Source: Desulfuromonas sp. KJ2020
GTDB lineage: Bacteria > Desulfobacterota > Desulfuromonadia > Desulfuromonadales > SZUA-540
Direction of reading: 5' to 3'
Length of the DNA: 64,000 nt
Assembly (NCBI RefSeq): GCF_024197615.1
Contig: NZ_JAKUKE010000001.1
Location: 1,530,773 to 1,594,772, forward strand
Shown: piece by piece, positions 44,586 through 52,393 of the stretch
Layout of the letters: every line of letters starts with the position of its first letter
Position numbering within the stretch: the first letter of the stretch is position 1
Made by a program: the position numbers and the translations under genes
Notes under the pieces: generated by a model
Told to the model about the DNA's origin: nothing
The model's input: the letters and a program-made list of their open reading frames with translations, nothing else
Database searches by the model: none

Positions 44586-45011
44586 GTGCGACAAAGTCTG
44601 AGTGAATTTACCGCCGAGAGAATTGCAAGACGTAACGAGTCGGCCTACCCCGCTCTTATGACGATCGCCATGCTGATCAAGGTGGGGGCGATAATCGGTG
44701 GCATTTTAGGTGTAGTGGTGGGCGCCAGAATGTTCTTCGAGGCAGAAATGCCTGGGACTCAGCAGGCTGGTCTTCTGGTGATCTTTGGGTCTTTTTTCTC
44801 CGCGCTCTTTACATACGGCTATGCAGAGATTTTAAATGCAACCAGGGATACGGCAATGAACACAGAGGCCTCAGTCGACTATCTTGCCGCTGTCTTAACG
44901 CACATGGAGCGAGGTGGGGCTAAGGACAAACCGGACGTATCGGATGATTTCACCTTGGGCCGAATTCCTGCCGGAAAGACTTCTCAGCAAAACCGACCCA
45001 ACCAGAAGTGA
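44586..45011 (+). CDS. Small membrane protein of unknown function
   Basis: 141 residues from a GTG. Two transmembrane helices (about 24-48 and 60-82) are flanked by polar termini; the C-terminal 40 residues are hydrophilic. The N-terminal SEFTAERIARRNE is charged. No family recognised. Likely cotranscribed with the secreted protein before it. Confidence 0.55.
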   Translation: MRQSLSEFTAERIARRNESAYPALMTIAMLIKVGAIIGGILGVVVGARMFFEAEMPGTQQAGLLVIFGSFFSALFTYGYAEILNATRDTAMNTEASVDYLAAVLTHMERGGAKDKPDVSDDFTLGRIPAGKTSQQNRPNQK

Positions 45012-45057
45012 TTCAAGGGCGCAAAACCACAGAATGCAAATAAGGAGACGTGCATAC

Positions 45058-45108
45058 ATGACCCCAGTCCGACCGACAATTGCCAACAAAACCCGCACCC
45101 TGCCCTGA
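45058..45108 (+). CDS. Possible 16-residue peptide frame
   Basis: A short frame (MTPVRPTIANKTRTLP) follows a consensus AAGGAG site with good spacing and ends 8 bases before the next gene. It may be a leader that couples translation to the phosphoesterase gene, or chance. Confidence 0.25.
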   Translation: MTPVRPTIANKTRTLP

Positions 45109-45116
45109 GAGTAAAG

Positions 45117-45509
45117 ATGCCTACCTTCGTCGTCCAGGAACACCACGCTTCCCACCTTCATTGGGACTTTCGTCTGGAACACGACGGCGTGCTGAAATCC
45201 TGGGCCATCCCCAAGGGCCCGTCGATGGATCCGGCCGATAAGCGGCTGGCCATTCAAGTGGACGATCACCCGCTGGAGTATGCGGACTTTGAAGGAACGA
45301 TTCCCGAAGGTCATTATGGCGCCGGCCGCGTGACTATCTGGGACAGCGGTGACTATGAGCCCCTTGAGGATATGGCGGCGGGGCTGAAAAAAGGGGCTTT
45401 CTCTTTCGTTCTTTATGGCGAACGCCTGCAGGGGGAGTTCTCTTTGGTGCGTTTTAAAAAGGGTGATGATCCCCAAAGCTGGCTTTTGATCAAGCGCTCT
45501 TCCGAATGA
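45117..45509 (+). CDS. Stand-alone LigD-type 3'-phosphoesterase domain
   Basis: 130 residues, consisting only of the DNA ligase D phosphoesterase (PE) domain. Conserved residues include HHASHLHWDFRLEHDG (His and Asp metal ligands), WAIPKGPS, and EYADFEGTIPEGHYGAG. In LigD this domain trims 3' ends during non-homologous end joining. Here no ligase, polymerase or Ku gene is nearby, so it is a free-standing repair or nucleic acid end-processing enzyme. Confidence 0.87.
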   Translation: MPTFVVQEHHASHLHWDFRLEHDGVLKSWAIPKGPSMDPADKRLAIQVDDHPLEYADFEGTIPEGHYGAGRVTIWDSGDYEPLEDMAAGLKKGAFSFVLYGERLQGEFSLVRFKKGDDPQSWLLIKRSSE

Positions 45510-45568
45510 TTGCCGAGGATCTGGGAGAAGAGGTTCCATTCTTACCCTATCAACCAACGGAGAGTCCC

Positions 45569-46579
45569 ATGAGCGAAATTGCTTTTGAGCCGTTTTACGA
45601 GCGTTGGGCCGATCGCCTCGGCCTGGGGGTAGTGGGCAAACTTCTGCTCTCCGTGGCCGCCGCCCTGGTTTTCTTTCTCCCCTATTATGCCCGTGTCGGC
45701 ACCACGGCCCTGCACAACTGGAGCTGGCTGCTGGCCTTGCTGATCGCCGGCGCCCCGATCTTCCTCTTTTTTGCGACCGCGACCCTGCGCCATCTCTTCC
45801 CCCTGTGGGAGGAACATTGCGAAGAACCGGGGTTGGCGACCTTTCTGGTGCCGCTGAACCGGGTGCTGAGTGATCGCCACTTCGTGCTCGCCGGTCTTGG
45901 CTTCGGCCTGGCGAATACCGCCATGGGCGCCTTGTTCGGGGTGTCGGAACCTGACCCGGTGGCGGCTCTGCTGCTCTTCGCCGGCTTCTTTATCGCCGGT
46001 TTTGTGTGCGGGCTCCCCGCCTGGGGGATATTCGGCGTGGTGACAACCTTCCGCAAATTCACCCACGCGGCAGAGCTCAAACTCGATTACACTGCCCCGG
46101 ACCGTTGCGGCGGTCTTTCTTTCTTTGGTGCGGCGCTGGTTAAGTTCAGTGTGGTCACTCTGGCCGAGGGGGGCTTGATCGCTACTTATATTCTGATGGC
46201 CTCCTGGACGCGCGAGTCCAACCCCTGGGTGCAGCTGCTCATGTGGAGCTGGATTGTCTTCCCTTTTCTGCTGTCGCTGCTGGTACTGCTGGTGCCGGCA
46301 CTCGATCTGCATCGGATGTTGAGCCGCTATCGTCACCAGATGGAACGGGAGCTGAAAAGCAAATGCGCCGACCTGCGCCGACGCATCGAAGAAAGCAGTG
46401 GGGAGGCGGATCTGGAACGTCTGCACAGCGAGTATGGCTATCTGTGCAGCCGCCGGGAGGAAGTGCATGGCATGCGCAACTGGCCGTTCAGCCTTGGCGC
46501 CACGACCACCTTTGCCGGGGCGTTCGTGTCGAATCTTGTCATTGCCGTCGAGCTCGGCAAAACGCTTTTCGGGGCTTAG
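45569..46579 (+). CDS. Multi-pass membrane protein of unknown function
   Basis: 336 residues from the ATG at 45569 (GGAG upstream); an earlier in-frame ATG at 45506 lies in the preceding gene's end. Six or seven hydrophobic segments (for example 25-45, 55-78, 112-130, 138-162, 190-215, 225-248 and 315-333). A cytoplasmic coiled-coil-like region with many Arg and Glu (about 255-305, MERELKSKCADLRRRIEESSGE) precedes the last helix. No family assigned. Confidence 0.65.
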   Translation: MSEIAFEPFYERWADRLGLGVVGKLLLSVAAALVFFLPYYARVGTTALHNWSWLLALLIAGAPIFLFFATATLRHLFPLWEEHCEEPGLATFLVPLNRVLSDRHFVLAGLGFGLANTAMGALFGVSEPDPVAALLLFAGFFIAGFVCGLPAWGIFGVVTTFRKFTHAAELKLDYTAPDRCGGLSFFGAALVKFSVVTLAEGGLIATYILMASWTRESNPWVQLLMWSWIVFPFLLSLLVLLVPALDLHRMLSRYRHQMERELKSKCADLRRRIEESSGEADLERLHSEYGYLCSRREEVHGMRNWPFSLGATTTFAGAFVSNLVIAVELGKTLFGA

Positions 46580-46624
46580 ATTTTAAGGGCGGGATTGAAC
46601 GGGTTAAGGAAGGGTTTGGGCGGT

Positions 46625-46653
46625 GTAGGGGCGGGTTTGAAACCCGCCCCTAC
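46625..46653. repeat. REP palindrome left of the transposase gene
   Basis: A perfect palindrome: GTAGGGGCGGGTTT and its inverse around one G. A related copy with one change lies at 47416-47444, so the pair brackets the transposase gene. Confidence 0.85.
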
Positions 46654-46695
46654 GGATATTGGGGTGCGATGAATCGCGCCCGTACGGAGGGACGG

Positions 46696-47268
46696 ATGGT
46701 TTTCAATCCGGACATTCACCACCGGCGGTCCATCCGGTTGCCGGATTACGATTATTCCCGCGAGGGGGCGTATTTTGTGACGATATGCGCCCACGAAAGG
46801 GAATGTCTGTTCGGCGAGGCGGGTGATGGCAGGGTGGTGATGAATTCAAACGGGCGCATCGTTCTGGAGGCCTGGCACGATTTGCCCCAACATTACCCCC
46901 AGGTCGCATTGGATTCGTTCGTTGTCATGCCGAACCATGTGCATGGGATTATTGTGATCAATAACCCCGTAGGGGCGCAATTCATTGCGCCCGAATCGGC
47001 GAATCCGGCCCCCGGTCATCGGGGCGCGTTAAATCAGGGCGCGATGAATCGCGCCCCTACGGTGGGTGCAATTGTGCGGGCATTCAAGGCGCGTTGTACC
47101 CATGCCATCAACCAATCCCGCAACACCCCCGGTGTCCCGGTCTGGCAGCGTAATTATTATGAACGCGTTATCCGCGACGACCGGGAATTGGCTGGTATCC
47201 GGCAGTATATCGCCGAGAACCCGGCTCGATGGGAAGAGGATATCAATCACCCGACGCGGGTGGTGTAG
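46696..47268 (+). CDS. REP-associated tyrosine transposase (RAYT) with internal REP insertion
   Basis: 190 residues from the ATG at 46696, preceded by GGAGGG. It is a Y1 (HUH) transposase of the IS200/IS605-related RAYT group: RLPDYDYSREGAYFVTICAHER, the metal-binding MPNHVHGIIVI (HxH), and the active tyrosine region VWQRNYYERVIRDD. Residues about 92-121 are coded by a REP palindrome inserted in frame (46969-47060), which extends the loop between the HUH motif and the VGAIVRAFKARCT helix. Its TAG stop is itself part of a further REP copy. The catalytic parts look intact. Confidence 0.88.
   Translation: MVFNPDIHHRRSIRLPDYDYSREGAYFVTICAHERECLFGEAGDGRVVMNSNGRIVLEAWHDLPQHYPQVALDSFVVMPNHVHGIIVINNPVGAQFIAPESANPAPGHRGALNQGAMNRAPTVGAIVRAFKARCTHAINQSRNTPGVPVWQRNYYERVIRDDRELAGIRQYIAENPARWEEDINHPTRVV
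46969..47060. repeat. REP element inside the transposase reading frame
   Basis: GTAGGGGCGCAATTC...GCGCCC (46969-46992) and the inverse arm ending GCGCCCCTAC (to 47060) enclose 92 bases. The insertion keeps the frame open. Confidence 0.8.
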
Positions 47269-47384
47269 GGGCGCAATTCATGGCGCCCTGTCTGCGTGTT
47301 GGGCGCGATGAATCAGGGCGCGATGAATCAGGGCGCGATGAATCAGGGCGCGATGAATCAGGGCGCGATGAATCGCGCCCCTAC
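47265..47384. repeat. REP palindrome with five tandem 15-base units
   Basis: The outer arms GTAGGGGCGCAATTCAT and its inverse enclose five copies of GGGCGCGATGAATCA at 47301-47375, the last ending in G. The unit is a multiple of three and derives from one REP arm. Confidence 0.85.
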
Positions 47385-47415
47385 GGAGTGGTTGTTGGAA
47401 TGGGGTTTGGTTGGT

Positions 47416-47444
47416 GTAGGGGCGGGTTTGAAACCCGCCCTTAC
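47416..47444. repeat. REP palindrome right of the transposase gene
   Basis: Same 29-base palindrome as at 46625-46653 with one changed base in the right arm. Confidence 0.85.
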
Positions 47445-47446
47445 GG

Positions 47447-48706
47447 TTATCGTTTTTTACCGCCACCGCCACCGCCACCGCGTTCGAGAATCCGCACATC
47501 GATATAGGTCAGGTTGTTGATGAAATCGAGGACTGCCTCGGCGCCGACGGTGGGATTGTTTTCTTCTTCGGCAATGACGACCTCACCTCCTGTGGTCTCT
47601 TCTTCCACGGGGAGCAGGATGCGGGTGCCGGGATCATCGCCGCTGGCCGCCTCAAAGAAGGTGTTGAGGGTGACGGTCGCGCCGCTGGTGTCGGTGCCGC
47701 AGGTTTCGTCCAGGCTGAAGGTGATGCGATAATCGCCGCCGGCCTCGCCACCGTTGACGATGGCGTCATTCAGGCTGCGCACGTTCCAGGTATAGCCGAA
47801 AATGACCTTGCCCTTGACGTTGATTTCCGCCGAGTAGTAACCGGGTCCGTCCCCGCCCTCATAGACGGGCTTGTTGAAAATAGGCGGATTGACCAGGCTT
47901 TCTCCCTCGCTTTCCCCTGTCCACAGCTTGGCCGTATCGTCCCACATCAGGTTAGCCAGCAGAGGATTGGTCTGCCCGGGGTAGTCCGGGTCGTCCCGGC
48001 TGACGAGCAGCTTCTGGATGGTCAGGCGGGCGCAGGGGGAGTAGACCGTCGCCTGGCTGCCGGGGCCTTCGAGCGCCGACGAGCCCTGTACGGCCAGGCC
48101 GTGGACCTCGTCAATGCCCCAGCCGTCGACGTGACGCATCTGATACTCCAGCATGGGCGTCGCCAGATCCTGGTAGAGTACGACCTCGGTTCGTACTTGC
48201 GACCGCGTGTACCAATCCACCGATTCCAGATTGTCGCCCCAGTCGATCCAGTCCACCACCACGGGGGCGCCGATGCCCTCGGCTGCGGCCGCCTGCCAGA
48301 CGTTGTTCACGTCCTTCTGCACATAGGCCCGCACGTTCCCTTCCCCGGGAAGGGAGCCGGTGGCCTGGTTGGGAATGCGGTCGTCACAGAACCCATTGTC
48401 ATCGGGATCGGGCAGGCAGCTTAAGGGGACATCATCCCCCGTCGTGCCCCACCAGTACCACCAGGTGCCGTTGGTGACCGGGGTCATGCCGGGTGTTCCC
48501 GTCAGGGTCTTGCTGACGCCCTCGGCCCAGATCACCGGAAAGCTCAGGTTGTTGCCGGCCGCCTCTTCGCCACCTCCCGGTTTGCCGGGAATGCCTCCTT
48601 TGGCAGCCAAGGCCAGACACGGCCACGCCAGCAGAAAAGTGGCCACTATGGCTGTCAGGGTGCCAATCCACGCAATGTCTTTGGTCCATCCGCCTGGTTT
48701 TTTCAT
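47447..48706 (-). CDS. Secreted protein with polyglycine C-terminus
   Basis: 419 residues. The N terminus is a long signal peptide or membrane anchor (hydrophobic 14-34, ending ALAAK). The mature protein is rich in Gly, Asp, Trp and Thr, with NGTWWYWWG and several Cys; it looks extracellular. The C terminus is a run of seven glycines followed by KKR. Its stop codon is only 3 bases from the REP palindrome at 47444. A GGAGG site precedes the ATG. No family recognised. The LuxR-type regulator gene lies upstream in the same direction. Confidence 0.65.
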   Translation of the reverse strand: MKKPGGWTKDIAWIGTLTAIVATFLLAWPCLALAAKGGIPGKPGGGEEAAGNNLSFPVIWAEGVSKTLTGTPGMTPVTNGTWWYWWGTTGDDVPLSCLPDPDDNGFCDDRIPNQATGSLPGEGNVRAYVQKDVNNVWQAAAAEGIGAPVVVDWIDWGDNLESVDWYTRSQVRTEVVLYQDLATPMLEYQMRHVDGWGIDEVHGLAVQGSSALEGPGSQATVYSPCARLTIQKLLVSRDDPDYPGQTNPLLANLMWDDTAKLWTGESEGESLVNPPIFNKPVYEGGDGPGYYSAEINVKGKVIFGYTWNVRSLNDAIVNGGEAGGDYRITFSLDETCGTDTSGATVTLNTFFEAASGDDPGTRILLPVEEETTGGEVVIAEEENNPTVGAEAVLDFINNLTYIDVRILERGGGGGGGKKR

Positions 48707-48770
48707 AACGCCTCCTTTTTGTTACAGGAGAGTCGCACCGCCCCCCCCTTGATAGACGTGTAAATGGGTA

Positions 48771-48782
48771 AAGATTAATCTT
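48771..48782. promoter_or_regulatory. AAGATTAATCTT palindrome before the secreted-protein gene
   Basis: A perfect 12-base palindrome 65 bases upstream of the leftward gene. It could be an operator for the neighbouring LuxR-type regulator. Nothing else supports this. Confidence 0.3.
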
Positions 48783-48878
48783 ATTATTCCAGAGCAGGCT
48801 GGGGCCGCAATGATGCAAGGGGAGCTTAATGAGCAACGAAGGGATATATACGAAAGTCAGGAAGGGATAGACGAAAGG

Positions 48879-49484
48879 CTAGGACTCCTGTTCGCCGGTC
48901 CAGCCGCTTTCGGCGGCCAAAGCGACCAGGCCGGAGCGGTTATTGACCTTGAGGATTTTGTAGAGACGGCTGAGGTGGGCCTTGATGGTCGGTTCACTCA
49001 GGCAGAGGAGGTCGGCAATCTCCCGATTCTTCCTGCCGCCGGCGACGAGTCTGACGATTTTTCGGTCCTGTTCGCTCAGACCCCGCAAACGTCCGCGGGA
49101 GGGAAACGTGGTGCCCTCGCCGAAGACCGCTTTGAGATGAATCTGTTCGACCCAGATTTGTCCCTCATACACGGCCCGCAGCGCCTTGCCGAACATGCTC
49201 ACGTCGAGCTCGGGGGAGATGATACCGTGAATCCCCTGGCAGTAAAGAAGCCAGGCCAGATCCGTATCTTTCAGGCCGACATCGATGCACAGAAAACGGG
49301 CGCGGGTATAGTGCTTTTTGAGAAGATCAATGCGCTCGCGGGAATCAAACAGCACGAGGTCTGGCCAGGTGCCATCCCGGCCCGAAAAGCATTTGTCGAC
49401 CATCGCACCCGTCACGTGGTCAAAAATGATTCGCTGCAGTCCTTCAGCCAAAACCCGGTTGTTGATACAGATGAGAATATTCAT
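48879..49484 (-). CDS. LuxR-type response regulator with divergent receiver
   Basis: 201 residues. The C-terminal LuxR/GerE helix-turn-helix (about 130-195) is standard: GLSEQDRKIVRLVAGGRKNREIADLLCLSEPTIKAHLSRLYKIL. The N-terminal 110 residues have a receiver-like pattern (MNILICINNRVLAEGL, then LVLFDS with a possible phospho-Asp), but the usual acidic pair near the N terminus is missing, so phosphorylation is doubtful. No histidine kinase is adjacent. The gene is divergent from the FHA-GGDEF gene. Confidence 0.8.
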   Translation of the reverse strand: MNILICINNRVLAEGLQRIIFDHVTGAMVDKCFSGRDGTWPDLVLFDSRERIDLLKKHYTRARFLCIDVGLKDTDLAWLLYCQGIHGIISPELDVSMFGKALRAVYEGQIWVEQIHLKAVFGEGTTFPSRGRLRGLSEQDRKIVRLVAGGRKNREIADLLCLSEPTIKAHLSRLYKILKVNNRSGLVALAAESGWTGEQES

Positions 49485-49663
49485 CTTTCGCCCTGGTTGA
49501 GGAGGTATTTTCTTGAGTCCTGTGCCTGTGCATCCTCTATGAGTTTAAGATCAATACGATAAAGATCAACCGTACTGAACGGATTATTGTTGCGGGCCGA
49601 TGGACGAAACCGGCGCTGATCTGCTAAACTTCAGGCAGTTCTGTGTTTGCAAAGGGGACTCAA

Positions 49664-50572
49664 ATGAATAATGGAAACAAGGACAGGGCTCGCCATAGTG
49701 AGACGATGATTTTCAGGCCGGGGGAGCTTTCAGCCCAGGCGCACCAGAAGCAGGCGGTGCTGACCGTGATACGGGGCAATCGGGCTGATCTGGGGCATAA
49801 CAAGCCCATCGGCCAGGAGATCCTGGTCGGCCGCGCCCGGGAGTGCGGCCTGGTACTGACGGACATGATGGTGTCTTCGCGCCATGCCCGCATCACGCGG
49901 CAGGCGGAGGGCCGCTATGGGCTGGAAGATCTCGGCTCGACCAACGGCACCCGGGTCAACGGCCAGCCGCTGGCCGGGGTCAGGGAACTGGTCGAGGGGG
50001 ACAAGATCTACCTGGGCCAGGCGGTGCTGCGCTTTTCCATGGTGGACGCCATGGACCTCGGCTATCACGATGAGCTGTCGCAGCTGGCGCGCGTCGATCC
50101 CCTGACGGGGCTCGACAGCAAGCGCTGCTTCGACGATGCCCTCGCCGTCGCCTTGCAGCATGCTCTGCAGCAGGGGGGGCCGCTGTCGGTGCTGATGATG
50201 GACATGGACGGTATCAAACCCATCAACGACACCCATGGGCACCTGTTCGGGGAGTACGCCATCGCCCAGACCGGCCGCCTGATCGCCCGGGTGCTGGGCG
50301 AGCAGGGGCGGGCCTGCCGCTTCGGCGGCGACGAGTTTACCGCCATGCTGCCCGGTTATGACAAGGCCGCCGCCGTACAGGTGGCCGAGGAGATCCGCCG
50401 GCTGTTGCAGGAAGCGGGTCTGGAAAAGAATGGTATCGCGCTGCAGCCGACCATCTCCATCGGTGTCGCCAGCTGCCCCGAAGACGGCGACACCTTGCTG
50501 GCGCTGGTAGAGGCGGCGGATCAGGCCCTCTACCGCTCCAAGCGGGCGGGCAAGAACCGGGTGAGCGTCTGA
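49664..50572 (+). CDS. FHA-GGDEF diguanylate cyclase
   Basis: 302 residues from the ATG at 49664 (AAAGGGGACT upstream). An FHA phosphothreonine-binding domain (about 50-125) has VGRARECGLVLTDMMVSSRHARI and EDLGSTNGTRVNG, with all key residues. The GGDEF domain follows, with MMDMDGIKPINDTHGH and intact GGDEF at 221-225. The I-site position before GGDEF reads GEQG, so product inhibition through RxxD is absent. The protein should link threonine phosphorylation to c-di-GMP synthesis. No Ser/Thr kinase is in the window. Confidence 0.9.
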   Translation: MNNGNKDRARHSETMIFRPGELSAQAHQKQAVLTVIRGNRADLGHNKPIGQEILVGRARECGLVLTDMMVSSRHARITRQAEGRYGLEDLGSTNGTRVNGQPLAGVRELVEGDKIYLGQAVLRFSMVDAMDLGYHDELSQLARVDPLTGLDSKRCFDDALAVALQHALQQGGPLSVLMMDMDGIKPINDTHGHLFGEYAIAQTGRLIARVLGEQGRACRFGGDEFTAMLPGYDKAAAVQVAEEIRRLLQEAGLEKNGIALQPTISIGVASCPEDGDTLLALVEAADQALYRSKRAGKNRVSV

Positions 50573-50622
50573 GACTGGCGGCCGCCTGAATCGGCTCGCG
50601 CCTGTATGAAAGGGAAACGGAC

Positions 50623-51714
50623 ATGCCTGCTGCCCAGCGTCTGCCCTTTCGTTACCTCGAACCGGCTTTTTTCGCCGGCCTGCTCGACGATCCCCTGCTG
50701 TGGGTGCGTATTCGCCCGCTGGGGCGGGCGCTGCTCTTTGACTGCGGCCAGCTCGCCCACCTGGCCAAGCGGGTGGTCAAGCCCATCGATACGGTCTTCG
50801 TCAGCCACGCCCACATGGACCACCTCATGGGGCTGCCGACCCTGGTGCGCCACCATCACGCCTCTCCCAAAGCTCTCGACCTCTATGGACCGGCCGGCAT
50901 GGCCGAGCGGGTCTACCATCAGCTCAGCGGCTACGACTGGAACCTGTGCGAACCGACCTGGTGCACCCTGCGCGTGCACGAGGTTCATCCCGCCGAAATC
51001 CATCACTATCGTTTCAGTGGCCCGCAGGGTTTCCGTCGTCACAGCGACGGGGTCTCCCGTCGCGACGGTCCGGTTATCTGGTCTTGTCGTTATGCCCGGG
51101 TGAGCGCCGTCATTCTCGATCATCGCCTGCCGGTGCTCGCCTTCCGCCTGGAGGAAAGATCGCCCTTTGCTCTCGACCGGCAGAAACTGGCGGCGCAGGG
51201 GCTGGTGCAGGGGCCGTGGATCAGGGAGCTCAAGCACCGCGTCTGGCAGGGGGAGGGGGAAGGGACGCTGCCGGTGTGGCAGCGCCAGGGGGAGGCTGTC
51301 GTGAGCGCCCCGCGTGAAGCGAGGCCCTTGTACGAATCGATCCGCCTGGAACAGCGCACGGAAGCGGTCGGCTATCTCACCGATGTCGGCTGGACGATGG
51401 CGAACCGCGCCCGCATCCTGGCTTTTTTCAACGACCTCACCCTGCTCTGTGCCGACTGCGCCTTTCTGGCCGAGGATGTGGCCAAGGCCCGGCAGTCCTA
51501 TCACCTGTCTACCCGCGACCTGAACGAGCTGGCCCAGCGTCTGGCCCCGCGCTTTCTGCTGCCCACGCACCTTTCCAAGAGCTATCTGCGCCGCTGGGAG
51601 GAACTCTACCGGGAACTGCAGCCCCCCGCGGCCACGACGGTGCTGCCGCTCCCCCCGCATGTGGTGCCGCCGCCCCTGCAGGTGGAGGCGGGGAGGCGCT
51701 GGCTGCGGCCATGA
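50623..51714 (+). CDS. Metallo-beta-lactamase-fold hydrolase, RNase Z-like
   Basis: 363 residues. The MBL core has FVSHAHMDHLMGLPTLVRHH (HxHxDH zinc motif), DHRLPVLAFRLEER, which resembles the equivalent RNase Z segment, and later GYLTDVGW, CADCAF and FLLPTHLSKSYLRRW. The insert around residues 190-240 replaces the flexible arm of tRNase Z. It may process RNA, or be a related phosphodiesterase. GAAAGGG site upstream. Confidence 0.75.
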   Translation: MPAAQRLPFRYLEPAFFAGLLDDPLLWVRIRPLGRALLFDCGQLAHLAKRVVKPIDTVFVSHAHMDHLMGLPTLVRHHHASPKALDLYGPAGMAERVYHQLSGYDWNLCEPTWCTLRVHEVHPAEIHHYRFSGPQGFRRHSDGVSRRDGPVIWSCRYARVSAVILDHRLPVLAFRLEERSPFALDRQKLAAQGLVQGPWIRELKHRVWQGEGEGTLPVWQRQGEAVVSAPREARPLYESIRLEQRTEAVGYLTDVGWTMANRARILAFFNDLTLLCADCAFLAEDVAKARQSYHLSTRDLNELAQRLAPRFLLPTHLSKSYLRRWEELYRELQPPAATTVLPLPPHVVPPPLQVEAGRRWLRP

Positions 51715-51732
51715 CCGGGGCGAGACGGCCGG

Positions 51733-51760
51733 TTGGCAAGGGGGTTTTGCCTGCTATGCT
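51733..51760 (+). promoter_or_regulatory. Promoter of the cytochrome P460 gene
   Basis: TTGGCA (51733-51738), 16-base spacer, TATGCT (51755-51760), 58 bases before the start codon. Confidence 0.45.
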
Positions 51761-51818
51761 TTCAGGGCGTTCGTCTCTTTAGGGCCGGACGGTCAAATTA
51801 CGGCAGGAGGAGGTGCTT

Positions 51819-52331
51819 ATGAAAAAAATAGGGGTAATTCTGGCGATGCTGATTTTAGGCGGCGCCGTGGCGGCCGGGGCGGGCGAAAAGCTGGCGCCGG
51901 CGCCCAACGGCATCGAGGTGCCGGAAGGCTATCGGGATTGGCGAGTCATTGCCGTTTCGCACCGCACGGACAACCAGTCGCTGCGGGTGATTCTGGGCAA
52001 CGACGTGGCCATCGCGGCGGCGCAGGCAGGGCAGACCAATCCCTGGCCGGACGGCGCCATGCTGGGCAAGATCGTATGGAAGGATGCGACCCACGCCCTG
52101 TGGCCGGCCGCCCAGGTCCCCGGCGAGCTGCTGCATACCGAGTTCATGATCAAGGACAGCGGGCGTTTTGCCGCTACCCACGGCTGGGGCTTCGCCCGCT
52201 GGCGCGGTCCGGAGCAGGTGCCCTACGGCCAGGACGCCTCCTTCGTGCAGGAGTGCATCGGCTGCCACACCCCGGCCAAGGATAACGACTACGTCTTTAC
52301 CCACCCGGCCCGGTGGCCCAAGCTCCCCTGA
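51819..52331 (+). CDS. Cytochrome P460 family protein
   Basis: 170 residues from the ATG at 51819, which follows AGGAGGAGG. Signal peptide in residues 1-22. One c-type heme motif CIGCH at about residues 147-151, with a lysine-rich region (KLAPAPNGIEVPEGYRDWRVIAVSHRTD, IVWKD) typical of P460 proteins, in which a lysine may crosslink to the heme. Characterised P460 enzymes oxidise hydroxylamine or bind NO; in anaerobes the role may be NO or redox stress handling. Periplasmic. Confidence 0.83.
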   Translation: MKKIGVILAMLILGGAVAAGAGEKLAPAPNGIEVPEGYRDWRVIAVSHRTDNQSLRVILGNDVAIAAAQAGQTNPWPDGAMLGKIVWKDATHALWPAAQVPGELLHTEFMIKDSGRFAATHGWGFARWRGPEQVPYGQDASFVQECIGCHTPAKDNDYVFTHPARWPKLP

Positions 52332-52393
52332 GGCGACAGGAAGGCCACATTGCTCTTGCCTTACGGAGGACGATGGCCTAGTGTCAGGGGTCT

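Larger units (their letters stand above)
46625..47444 (+). mobile_element. REP/RAYT mobile unit
   Basis: A REP-associated transposase gene bounded by nearly identical 29-base palindromes at both ends, with further REP copies at its start, inside it and after it. RAYT transposases are thought to move REP sequences; the whole block is a plausible unit. Confidence 0.6.

Noticed and set aside
47301-47375. A short CRISPR array
   Set aside because: The repeats are directly adjacent with no spacers, and they derive from a REP palindrome. No cas genes are near.
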